A DNA stretch of 64,000 bases, taken from Prochlorococcus marinus str. MIT 9313. Lineage in GTDB: Bacteria; Cyanobacteriota; Cyanobacteriia; PCC-6307; Cyanobiaceae. Of the stretch, positions 9,679 to 19,251 are shown one piece after another; positions within the stretch are counted from its first letter, which is position 1; each line of letters begins with the position of its first letter. The stretch spans positions 2,297,347 through 2,361,346 of the forward strand of contig NC_005071.1 in the NCBI RefSeq assembly GCF_000011485.1, written 5' to 3'. Below the pieces are notes generated by a model. The model was given only the letters and a program-made list of their open reading frames with translations. It did not search any database and had not been told where the DNA came from. Position numbers and translations under genes: made by a program.

Positions 9679-9765
9679 CCAGAGCTCTCGATTTGTCGAT
9701 TTTTAACTTGACAACTTGCCAACTCTTGTGCTTTCGGGAAGATTATTCAAGCGGTTCCCCTCTCC

Positions 9766-10215
9766 ATGGCACCCTCCCCAAGCTGGCTGAGCCTCACTGA
9801 TCTGGGACGCATCTACGGCATCTCAGCAATCAATTGCGGCCGAGCACTACAACTGCAAGGCTTGCGCGATCGACATGGACGACCAACTCCAGGAGCCCTT
9901 GAGACTGGTGCAGCCCATAAGCACGGTCCACAAACCCCTCCACGCACAGCTCTCTGGAACGCCAAAATCTGCAAAGGCTTGCTTGAGAAAAGCGGCTACC
10001 AACCCATCAACCGAACACTTCAGGTGGAGCAATGGGCCGAACTACTTGAGGCCCTTGAAGAGGGATCGCCCTCCATCAATGCAACAGCAGAGCAAATGGC
10101 TGAAGATCTACCTGAAGAACTGGTAGGTGACGTCAATGATCAACTCGCACTGCGAGGCTGCCATTTTCGCGTAGCGCACAAACCACATCAAGCATCTTTG
10201 AGCGCTGCAGCCTGA
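9766..10215 (+). CDS. Hypothetical protein, 149 residues
   Basis: Not recognised. The N-terminus (PSWLSLTDLGRIYGISAINCGRALQLQGLRDRHGRPT) looks like a small winged or helix-turn-helix unit of the type found in phage antirepressor-like and plasmid proteins, and a His/Trp-containing middle and acidic C-terminus follow. There is no signal peptide or membrane segment. It starts 87 bases after the chorismate lyase gene and is convergent with the Arg-rich gene at 10231. Codon use matches its neighbours, which supports a real gene. Any DNA-binding role is a guess. Confidence 0.65.
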   Translation: MAPSPSWLSLTDLGRIYGISAINCGRALQLQGLRDRHGRPTPGALETGAAHKHGPQTPPRTALWNAKICKGLLEKSGYQPINRTLQVEQWAELLEALEEGSPSINATAEQMAEDLPEELVGDVNDQLALRGCHFRVAHKPHQASLSAAA

Positions 10216-10230
10216 TTGAATCGCGCAGGC

Positions 10231-10752
10231 TCAATCTCGCCGACGACTGGAACGCGGCAAAGGTCTCCGCTCCAGCGGTCGCTTCAATGATTCTGATGCG
10301 CTTCGGTTTGAAGCGGCCTCAGGATTAAGCCGCTCTGATGGGCGACGCTGCCAACGATCAACCTGGAAGGTGGACTCATCGGGCCAATCATCCTCATGAG
10401 GCACAACCTCACTGCGAGAAGACGCAGGTTGAATCAAAGGGGGAACACGGCGAGAGATCGCTTCCAGTGGTCGCTTCACTCGCATTTCAGTGGACTGAGG
10501 CTCAGACTGCCAAGGCTCCAGCCAACCATCGTCCTCGTCCTCTTCCAACAACCATTCAAGCTTGTCACCCACCCAGCGACCAACCGTTCCCAAGCTCGCA
10601 GCGGAACGACGGTCTGTACGACCAGATCCACGCTGTCCAGGGCGGGTGCCGGCCACACCATCAACCAACTGACGACCTGTCTCAAGCCACTGATCCAAAC
10701 GACGATCCAAGGGATCCCTGGACCTTTGGCGACGTTGACGACGTGTATCCAT
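10231..10752 (-). CDS. Hypothetical Arg-rich protein, 173 residues
   Basis: Not recognised. It is strongly basic and low in complexity: the first 60 residues (RRQRRQRSRDPLDRRLDQW) and the last 40 (RRPSERLNPEAASNRSASE, ending RSSRRRD) are Arg/Ser-rich, with a short amphipathic and acidic stretch (VGDKLEWLLEEDEDDGWLEPWQ) in the middle. This composition suggests disorder and possible nucleic acid contact. It is the last gene of a minus-strand series with the SprT-like protein and a 29-residue peptide gene, spaced by 9 and 6 bases. Confidence 0.6.
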   Translation of the reverse strand: MDTRRQRRQRSRDPLDRRLDQWLETGRQLVDGVAGTRPGQRGSGRTDRRSAASLGTVGRWVGDKLEWLLEEDEDDGWLEPWQSEPQSTEMRVKRPLEAISRRVPPLIQPASSRSEVVPHEDDWPDESTFQVDRWQRRPSERLNPEAASNRSASESLKRPLERRPLPRSSRRRD

Positions 10753-10761
10753 GCATCGACG

Positions 10762-10851
10762 TTACCGGCGCCGCCGGTGCAACCACTGCTCCCGTTGCCA
10801 ACCGATTAGGGCAATCGAGACCCCACTGACCTGAAGCACCCAGAAAAACAT
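10762..10851 (-). CDS. Small 29-residue membrane peptide
   Basis: A tiny reading frame that fits exactly between two minus-strand genes: ATG at 10851, six bases after the stop of the SprT-like gene, and stop at 10762, nine bases before the start of the Arg-rich gene. The product begins MFFWVLQVSGVSIALIGW, a short hydrophobic segment, then turns basic and ends in LHRRRR. The layout (one short membrane helix, positive tail) is typical of real small membrane proteins, and the spacing suits translational coupling. No homolog is known to me. Confidence 0.45.
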   Translation of the reverse strand: MFFWVLQVSGVSIALIGWQREQWLHRRRR

Positions 10852-10857
10852 GTCCAC

Positions 10858-11406
10858 TCAGGCCTCCGGTAACGCAGGTTCATAGACGAACACACAGCTG
10901 GCATGCCAGCTACCCCCATAGTGACGGTCGCAACATTGCCGACAAGCAGCGCGATGAACACGTCGCTGATAAGGAGAACGAAGACCACAGCGAGGGCAAA
11001 CCGCCCACCACCGCGGCGGCGTTTGAGGCACGGGAAACTGATGGCGCACACTCACCTGAAACTGGTTCTGGGCAGCGTTAATGGCGGCCATCCGGGCATG
11101 AAAGTTGGGGCCATGACTCTCCTTAACCTGCAGTACAAGATCAATCCAGGCATGGATCATTTCGTGGCAAAGAGTGCTTTCAGTAGCGGTCTGAGGCAGA
11201 AGCTCCAGCAACGGACGAGAAAGAACAATCTCGCAGCTGTTGCGGCCGTCAACCCTTAAGCCACGACGATAAAAACCTGCTGTCTTGCGCAATCGACCAT
11301 CACTCCACCGCACAGACAGAAGAGGCTGAGATCCAATCGCTAGGGCGCCATTGAAATATTCCCTATTGAAGCGATGAAACAGCGGCAGCAGAGGCACCAG
11401 AGGCAT
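10858..11406 (-). CDS. SprT-like zinc metalloprotease domain protein
   Basis: A 182-residue member of the SprT/Spartan family. The gluzincin motif is present as STLCHEMIHAWID (HExxH near residue 81), followed by HGPNFHARM supplying the third zinc ligand, and a C-terminal zinc ribbon made of CPRCGLRSPYQRR and CRQCCDRHYGG. Eukaryotic Spartan cleaves DNA-protein crosslinks; the bacterial role is poorly defined. It heads a minus-strand group with two uncharacterised small genes. The family call is clear, the function is not. Confidence 0.85.
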   Translation of the reverse strand: MPLVPLLPLFHRFNREYFNGALAIGSQPLLSVRWSDGRLRKTAGFYRRGLRVDGRNSCEIVLSRPLLELLPQTATESTLCHEMIHAWIDLVLQVKESHGPNFHARMAAINAAQNQFQVSVRHQFPVPQTPPRWWAVCPRCGLRSPYQRRVHRAACRQCCDRHYGGSWHASCVFVYEPALPEA

Positions 11407-11524
11407 TAATGCGCGTGGGGTAGGCCCTTAAATCAAGCTTTGACAGTCTGCCCACTTCACACAATCGCTGAAGAGCCATATTTCTGAAGTCGGTCAGTCA
11501 GACTCTCTTGTCAATTGCATCAAG

Positions 11525-11944
11525 ATGATGGATCTAGCCCTGGCACGGGACATTGGGACCAAAGCCCTACTAGCTGGCGCTGGAGCCCTACTGCTCTACT
11601 GGACCATCACGGCCGTCAGGCTGGTCTTCAGTGCAAGGGGCATCAACCCCTTGGTCAAGCAGTTCTTCACTCAGGTCGCTGCAGGTCGGATTGATGCTGC
11701 CTACCTACTCACCACCAAGACCTATCGGCAGCACGTCAACAGACAACAATTCATCCGCTTCCTGGCCAGTCTGAAACTCAACCGATATCGCAACCTCAAA
11801 TCCGGTCGACCTAGGCTCCAAGAAGGTCAGGTCATCCTCACCATCAAACTCAAATCTGATGGCAAAGATGAATTAAAAATGGATTTCACATTCAGCAAGA
11901 TTGACGATTCATGGCGAGTCGATCGCATTGTGCCCCTCAATTGA
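11525..11944 (+). CDS. Membrane-anchored hypothetical protein with NTF2/DUF4864-like domain
   Basis: A 139-residue protein with one N-terminal hydrophobic segment (KALLAGAGALLLYWTITAVRLVF, residues about 13-35) and a soluble domain that reads like a cone-shaped NTF2-like fold: FFTQVAAGRIDAAYLLTTKTYRQHV, then a small helix and strands ending SWRVDRIVPLN. Such domains often act as ligand-binding or scaffolding units on membrane proteins. It starts with two adjacent ATG codons. The ligA gene begins 27 bases downstream on the same strand. Confidence 0.65.
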   Translation: MMDLALARDIGTKALLAGAGALLLYWTITAVRLVFSARGINPLVKQFFTQVAAGRIDAAYLLTTKTYRQHVNRQQFIRFLASLKLNRYRNLKSGRPRLQEGQVILTIKLKSDGKDELKMDFTFSKIDDSWRVDRIVPLN

Positions 11945-11947
11945 TGA

Positions 11948-14062
<2,115 letters not shown>

Positions 14063-14101
14063 AGTTCTCCATCCCTAGGCTTTGAATCACTGCATAAGAG
14101 C

Positions 14102-14281
14102 ATGAGCCAAGCCAACATCAACACCTGGATCAAAACAGCCTGCGGACGTGCCAAATATGCAGATCTGGCTCAACGCACTGGGGTGCTTGCACGCCTCCGG
14201 CTGAGCTGGTTCGTGTTCTTTGCCGCCCTCAAAGACTGGCAGCTAGACAACCCAGATCAACTGGATGGCTCTGAATCCTGA
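14102..14281 (+). CDS. Small hypothetical protein, 59 residues
   Basis: A short frame 39 bases after ligA on the same strand, encoding MSQANINTWIKTACGRAKYA and a Leu/Arg/Phe-rich middle (LARLRLSWFVFFAALKDW), ending in an acidic tail. It is followed by no further plus-strand gene, and its last 25 bases overlap the 3' end of the opposite-strand TVP38 gene. Codon use looks like that of neighbouring genes. It could be a small peripheral membrane or protein-binding peptide. Not recognised. Confidence 0.5.
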   Translation: MSQANINTWIKTACGRAKYADLAQRTGVLARLRLSWFVFFAALKDWQLDNPDQLDGSES

Positions 14282-14919
14282 AGAGCTCGCTTGGCTGCAA
14301 GGCCTACCAGCCATACCACCACAACCGTGGCCAACACCCCAACAATCCTGAGAGTCCAGGTGGCCGGGTCAGCCTGGCCAGAGAGGACATCGCCAAATCG
14401 CGCCACATCTCCAGCCAGTGCACCAAAACCACAAAACAAAACAGTGCCGGGAAGAATGCCGATCAAACCGATCGAATAGTCCCGCAGGCTCACCTCACTG
14501 AGGCCATATGCAAGGTTGAGCACACTAAAAGGGAACGCCGGAGACAGGCGCGTTAAGAGCACCAACTTGAGCCCCTCACGACTCACGGCCTTCTCAACAG
14601 CCTGCAGTTTTGGCACAACTGCCAAGCGACGTCGAGCCCAATTCCTTAGCCAGTAACGTCCAAGCAGAAAGGATACCTCTGCACCCAGGCAGGCTCCGAC
14701 AAACACCAGCAAACTTCCTAACCCAGTCCCGAAGAGCGCACCTGCAAGCATCGAGGCCCAGACCCCTGGCAGCAACAAGGTGACCCAAACTGCATAGAGA
14801 GGCACAAATAGAACTGCACCAATAGGTGTCTGCAAGAAAGGCAGCCAAGACTCCAACCAAGTCCCTGGATCAATCAACACAAGCAATCTGCATGCAACAC
14901 CAATACCTCTCATACTCAA
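14257..14919 (-). CDS. TVP38/TMEM64 (DedA-like, VTT domain) membrane protein
   Basis: A 220-residue integral membrane protein with about five hydrophobic segments. The VTT/SNARE-associated signature is present: GALFGTGLGSLLVFVGACLGAEVSFLLGRYWLR, followed by RLSPAFPFSVLNLAYGLSEVSLRDY. Proteins of this superfamily move or flip phospholipids or maintain proton gradients; the bacterial role is usually inferred. It is divergent from the flavin oxidoreductase gene with only about 20 bases between starts, so the two share a promoter region. Confidence 0.85.
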   Translation of the reverse strand: MSMRGIGVACRLLVLIDPGTWLESWLPFLQTPIGAVLFVPLYAVWVTLLLPGVWASMLAGALFGTGLGSLLVFVGACLGAEVSFLLGRYWLRNWARRRLAVVPKLQAVEKAVSREGLKLVLLTRLSPAFPFSVLNLAYGLSEVSLRDYSIGLIGILPGTVLFCGFGALAGDVARFGDVLSGQADPATWTLRIVGVLATVVVVWLVGLAAKRALQDSEPSS

Positions 14920-14938
14920 GATTCATGCTGAGTTGGCG

Positions 14939-16648
14939 ATGCGTCGGCGCAAACTTCTGCAGCAAGCCTCGTTGGCCACTCTCTCCGCCCTAGGCCTACC
15001 AGCACTTTGGCGACAAGCCAAAGCTAAAAACACAACAGCAGCCATCAAGGAGTTACAACGACGCCTCGGCACTCGACTGATCAGGCCCAAACTTCCCTGG
15101 GCAAACCTACTAGCGAAAACCCCAGTCCCCGTGGAACTCAAAAATCCCTGGGCACTGAGCAGCCAAGCTGGTGGCACTCAATCAACCGGCATGGTGGGCG
15201 CCTGGACCGCCCAAGCCAGTCATAACGCTGTGCGTGTTGGCAGCAAAGCAGACGTTGCCACTGCTGTAGATGTGGCCCGACTCCACAACTTGCGCTTAGT
15301 GATCAAAGGCATGGGTGGCGATTACTTCGGACGCTCGAGCGGACCGCCAAACTCCCTGCTGATCTGGACCCATGACCTCAACGCAATCACAACACATCAA
15401 AGCTTCACCCCAGAAGGTGCTCCTGCTTCTCAGCCACCAGTCACTGCCCTCACCGTCAGCGCTGGCAATGCCTGGCTCCACGCCTATCAAGCAGCAACTG
15501 CCGCCGGGCTCTATGTGCAGGGCGGAGGGTGCACAACCGTAGGAGCATGTGGAGGCTTTAGCCAAGGAGGTGGCTTTGGTAGCTACTCCAAACGCTTCGG
15601 CAGTGGAGCTGCCGGTGTGCTGCAAATGGAGGTCGTGACCGCCGATGGTCAGTTGCGTACCGTCAACGCCTTCCAAGAACCAGACCTCTGCTGGGCCCTA
15701 AAAGGTGGAGGTGGTGGCACCTACGGAGTCGTAGTCAGCCAAACTTTGCTCGCCCATCCGATACCTCGACTCGATGGCTGGATCTCCGGCTGGATAGAAG
15801 CAAGCGACGATGGCGCCCTTGAAGAGTTACTGACGAATTACCTAGAACTGGTTCAAAAGTCCCTGATCAATCCCAACTGGGGAGAAGGTGTCGTGATTGA
15901 GCCAGGCCAAAGACGTCTACAGATGATGACGTCATTTATCGACCTCGAGGCCAACGAAGCTGAAGCCATCTGGACACCCTTACTAAAGCAATTGAAAAGC
16001 AAGCCACATGCCTTCGACGTTCAAGTCCATTTCCATGCCGTGCCGTTTGAGAACAAATGGCGACCTCAAGCAGATGCTGTGCATTGGGATCGCCGAGATG
16101 GGGCACCATCAGGACAATTCTGGTGGAAAGGAAACCAAAATGAAGTAGGTGCTTACTGGGGTGGCTACCAGGGCCGAGGTGTACCCATGAGTGCTCTAGA
16201 AGGCGAATCACTACACCGATTAGCGAAAGCATTCGTAAGCGCAAGCCGCACCAGTTTCTTACTGTTCCAGACCAGCAAAGGCCTCGCTGGAATCTCTCCG
16301 GAAGCTGAATCCCGTCAGCGACAAACGTCAATGAACCCGGCTGTACTCAATGATGCCGGCTACGTCACACTCGCAAATTGGACGCAATACCGCTACCCGG
16401 GCATCAGCGGCCATCAGCCAAACCCAAGAGAAAGCCTCAAGCAACAACAGGATGTGGATCGTGCCATGGCCTTCATTCGCGCCGCCACCCCTGGCGGCAG
16501 CTCCTATGTGAATGAAGGGAATTTCTTCGAACCAAACTGGAAGCAGGAGTTCTGGGGCCCGAACTACGAGCGCCTTCTGGGTATCAAGCGACGTTACGAC
16601 CCAACCAATCTTTTCCGAGTACACCATGGGGTCGGAAGCGACACCTAA
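14939..16648 (+). CDS. Secreted FAD-binding oxidoreductase, berberine bridge-like
   Basis: A 569-residue flavoprotein. The N-terminus MRRRKLLQQASLATLSALGL is a Tat-like or Sec export signal. The PCMH FAD-binding domain spans roughly 80-290, with RLVIKGMGGDYFGRSS and VQGGGCTTVGACGGFSQGGGFG, and a BBE domain (NFFEPNWKQEFWGPNYERLL, KRRYDPTNLFRVHHG) ends the protein. In bicovalent relatives a His (GGHDY motif) and a Cys (GxCPTVG motif) hold FAD; here the Cys is kept but the His is absent. TTG at 14933 is an alternative start. Substrates of bacterial members are often sugars or alcohols; none can be named here. Confidence 0.85.
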   Translation: MRRRKLLQQASLATLSALGLPALWRQAKAKNTTAAIKELQRRLGTRLIRPKLPWANLLAKTPVPVELKNPWALSSQAGGTQSTGMVGAWTAQASHNAVRVGSKADVATAVDVARLHNLRLVIKGMGGDYFGRSSGPPNSLLIWTHDLNAITTHQSFTPEGAPASQPPVTALTVSAGNAWLHAYQAATAAGLYVQGGGCTTVGACGGFSQGGGFGSYSKRFGSGAAGVLQMEVVTADGQLRTVNAFQEPDLCWALKGGGGGTYGVVVSQTLLAHPIPRLDGWISGWIEASDDGALEELLTNYLELVQKSLINPNWGEGVVIEPGQRRLQMMTSFIDLEANEAEAIWTPLLKQLKSKPHAFDVQVHFHAVPFENKWRPQADAVHWDRRDGAPSGQFWWKGNQNEVGAYWGGYQGRGVPMSALEGESLHRLAKAFVSASRTSFLLFQTSKGLAGISPEAESRQRQTSMNPAVLNDAGYVTLANWTQYRYPGISGHQPNPRESLKQQQDVDRAMAFIRAATPGGSSYVNEGNFFEPNWKQEFWGPNYERLLGIKRRYDPTNLFRVHHGVGSDT

Positions 16649-16685
16649 ATCCAAGCCTCAAACCAATGCCCACCAGCAAGACACA

Positions 16686-17474
16686 TCAACTCGAAGCTGA
16701 TGTGTAATAGCGCAAAGCGAACAACCAAAAAGCCCGGCTTCCAACAAAAAAAATCACAGCCAAAAACATTCCCAAAGCCAACATCGGCATGGCCGCACGA
16801 CCAAGAATGACCTCTGCTGGAACCGTGGTCAAAAAAGCAACCGGTAACACCAACGTGAACACCAAGCGCAGAGTCGGTGGATAAGCACTCACTGGGAACC
16901 GACCGGAAGCCAGCACGGCCCGTAGCACTTCAGTGGCATTCCAGGTCTTCACGAACCAGATGCTCGTGGCAGCAATCACAAACCACAGGGCATAGAGAAT
17001 CACACCGCCTACACAAAGCATCAAAACAGCGACCAATACTGTGCCAAGGCTGAAAGATGCGCCTGCCCGGGATGCAGCCCAGACGATCAAAACCAACCCC
17101 AACCCCATTTCCGGAAGGCCCGCCGGCGCCATGATGCGTAGCGAGACCCAAAACTGGCTGTCGATCGGCTTCAACAGCACAAAATCCAAAGTGCCCTCAC
17201 GCACGTGGGTGACAATCGCACCGAGGTTTGGTCGTAGCCAGGTGCTGGAAACACCATCCAAAAAGGTGTAAATGCCCTGAACCACAAGGGCAGCTTCCCA
17301 ACTCCAACCACCCAGATCTCGCCCCTGTCCAAAGAACACAGACAGCACAAAGATGCTGCCAGCCAAACTGCCGACCATGGCCAGCAAATCGATCAGCATG
17401 TTGGCCTGATACTCCAACTGCCCAGCCAATGCCGTGCCCCAAAAACGCTTCAAGCTGAGCAAGTAGCGCCCCAT
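16686..17474 (-). CDS. ABC-2 type transporter permease (DUF990-like), subunit 2
   Basis: A 262-residue membrane protein with six predicted hydrophobic segments. It matches the paired ABC-2 permeases found with a daunorubicin-type ATPase in cyanobacteria: ELEYQANMLIDLLAMVGSL-like start, the conserved HVREGTLDFVLLKPID segment, and FPVSAYP near residue 190. The ATG at 17474 lies one base after the stop of the first permease (TGAG ATG), so it was chosen over an upstream in-frame start. With the next two genes it forms an exporter; the substrate is unknown. Confidence 0.85.
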   Translation of the reverse strand: MGRYLLSLKRFWGTALAGQLEYQANMLIDLLAMVGSLAGSIFVLSVFFGQGRDLGGWSWEAALVVQGIYTFLDGVSSTWLRPNLGAIVTHVREGTLDFVLLKPIDSQFWVSLRIMAPAGLPEMGLGLVLIVWAASRAGASFSLGTVLVAVLMLCVGGVILYALWFVIAATSIWFVKTWNATEVLRAVLASGRFPVSAYPPTLRLVFTLVLPVAFLTTVPAEVILGRAAMPMLALGMFLAVIFFVGSRAFWLFALRYYTSASS

Positions 17475-17475
17475 C

Positions 17476-18273
17476 TCAAGCACCCATCGCTGTATAGCGA
17501 CGCACCCCAGCGCGCCAAACAATTACCACCAACGGCAGCAACAGCATCAACCAAAACAACTGAGCCGCAAAGCCAGCAACAAAATCAACAGGCAAACCCG
17601 CCAGAACCCGTGCCGGAAAATCAATCAGATAGGGAAACGGTGTCCAGAAACAAACCGTTCGCGCCACATCTGGGAAGGCAGCAATAGGGACCAACCAACC
17701 AGAGCAATAGAGATATGGAATCAACAGCAAGCGCTCTAAAGCACTAGCCTTCTCACTCCAAAAACAGAGTGCGGCAATCAAACTCTGTAGCAAAAAATTG
17801 ATACTAAAAGCCAGCAAGATGGCCAGACAAGTCAACAAGAACTGGCCAAGCGACGGTAACCAAAAAGACGTTGGATAAAGCAAGAAAAAAATGGCTGCAA
17901 TGCCAATAGAAAAAGGAAAACGAGTGACTCGTTCAGCCACATGAGCAGCCACATAACGCCAAAGTGGATGCAGAGGCTGGAGCAAAAAGGGAGATAAACG
18001 CCCGAGCAAGGCATCCTCCTCAAAGGCAAAAACCACCCAAACCACTGAAAACTGACGCACCATGAAGACGCTGAGGTAATAACGGGCCAAGCCCACCCCC
18101 TTGAAGCCAAATGCCGCTCCAGCGTCACTTTGACTCCAAAGGCTCAACATGATGAAAGGCAGCACACCCGAGAGAGCCCAAAGAGCAATCTCAGCGCGAT
18201 ACTGAACCATGTTGGCGTGCTGAGAAGCCAACAAGGCCCTCACCACCGGCCAAGACAGGCCAGCAATCTTCAT
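17476..18273 (-). CDS. ABC-2 type transporter permease, subunit 1
   Basis: A 265-residue permease of the same exporter, with six hydrophobic segments and the matching motif DALLGRLSPFLLQPLHPLWRYV, analogous to the second subunit's substrate-side loop. It overlaps the ATPase gene by four bases (ATGA), showing translational coupling. A heterodimer of the two permeases with two copies of the ATPase is the expected architecture. Confidence 0.85.
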   Translation of the reverse strand: MKIAGLSWPVVRALLASQHANMVQYRAEIALWALSGVLPFIMLSLWSQSDAGAAFGFKGVGLARYYLSVFMVRQFSVVWVVFAFEEDALLGRLSPFLLQPLHPLWRYVAAHVAERVTRFPFSIGIAAIFFLLYPTSFWLPSLGQFLLTCLAILLAFSINFLLQSLIAALCFWSEKASALERLLLIPYLYCSGWLVPIAAFPDVARTVCFWTPFPYLIDFPARVLAGLPVDFVAGFAAQLFWLMLLLPLVVIVWRAGVRRYTAMGA

Positions 18274-19250
18274 ACAACCCTCCCCTTACGGAACAGGCTG
18301 CCAATCAATTCATCGATCGGTGGATCATTAACTTCAAGATCTAAAACATCAAAATTGGCCAGCAGACGTGCCACAACCTCAGTGAGCTCACTGCGTGAAA
18401 CCAGAAGACGCACGGCTCGATCATCCAGTGCTTCCAACTCGCCATAACCGACGAAGTCTTCCGGGGAAGCTGACCGATTGAGCTCAAGACGAACCTGACG
18501 GAAGGGAGACAGGCTCGTGGCTAATGCATCAAGGCCACCATCGTGAATGAGCTCTCCTTGATGAATCAATAACACCCTCGAACACAAAGCAGTGATGTCG
18601 GCCATGTAGTGACTTGTCAGCAACACCGTTGCGCCCGTTTGACGGTTGTACTCGGCCAGGAAACTACGCACCCTCGCCTGAGCATTCACATCCAAGCCAA
18701 GGGTCGGTTCATCAAGAAAAAGCACCGAGGGACGATGCAATAGGGCCGCTAATAACTCAGCCTTCATGCGCTGTCCAAGGGACAACTTACGCACCGGGCG
18801 GGTGAGCTCTTCTGCGATCTCCAACATCTCCGCCAACTCATTAATGCGGGATCGGGCCTCCTTCTCTCCAATGCCATAGACCGCAGCATTGACCGAGAGC
18901 GAATCGAGTGGCGGCAAGTCCCAGATCAGCTGCTGCTTCTGACCCATCACCAAAGTGATCTGCTTGAGAAAAGCAGCCTGACGTCGCTGAGGCACATAAC
19001 CAGCGACATGCACCCTTCCTGCGCTGGGATGAATTAAGCCGCAAAGCATTTTCAAGGTGGTGGTTTTTCCCGCACCGTTGGCACCAAGGAAGCCCACCAT
19101 TTCCCCTGGCTGGATGCTGAAGCTCACATCACGAACCGCTTGAACATCATGAGTCTTGCGGCGAAAAAAATGGTTGAGCGTGCCAACAAAACCAGGACTT
19201 TTATCCGCGACTTGATAGGTCTTACTGAGCTGCTCTACCTCAATCACCAC
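18270..19250 (-). CDS. ABC exporter ATP-binding protein
   Basis: About 326 residues from a GTG start (19250 or the next codon, 19247). Walker A is GANGAGKTTT, the Q-loop VMGQKQQLIWDLP is typical of the daunorubicin/NatA type, the signature is LSLGQRMKAEL, and Walker B is VLFLDEPTLGLD. A C-terminal regulatory extension (YGELEALDDRAVRLLVSRSE) follows. The frame is open upstream, but that part overlaps valS, whose stop (19252-19254) is one base from the GTG. The gene is therefore likely cotranscribed with valS. Function: ATP-driven export with the two permeases downstream. Confidence 0.9.
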   Translation of the reverse strand: MVIEVEQLSKTYQVADKSPGFVGTLNHFFRRKTHDVQAVRDVSFSIQPGEMVGFLGANGAGKTTTLKMLCGLIHPSAGRVHVAGYVPQRRQAAFLKQITLVMGQKQQLIWDLPPLDSLSVNAAVYGIGEKEARSRINELAEMLEIAEELTRPVRKLSLGQRMKAELLAALLHRPSVLFLDEPTLGLDVNAQARVRSFLAEYNRQTGATVLLTSHYMADITALCSRVLLIHQGELIHDGGLDALATSLSPFRQVRLELNRSASPEDFVGYGELEALDDRAVRLLVSRSELTEVVARLLANFDVLDLEVNDPPIDELIGSLFRKGRVV

Positions 19251-19251
19251 C

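Noticed and set aside
10338-10829. Plus-strand frames over the Arg-rich gene region (10338-10829)
   Set aside because: The minus-strand frame fits the operon spacing; the plus frames are the Pro/Gln/Thr-rich mirror of an Arg-rich sequence.
16681-16705. Inverted repeat ACACATCA/TGATGTGT as a bidirectional terminator
   Set aside because: No T-run on either side, and it overlaps the last codons of the permease gene; a short chance palindrome is enough to explain it.
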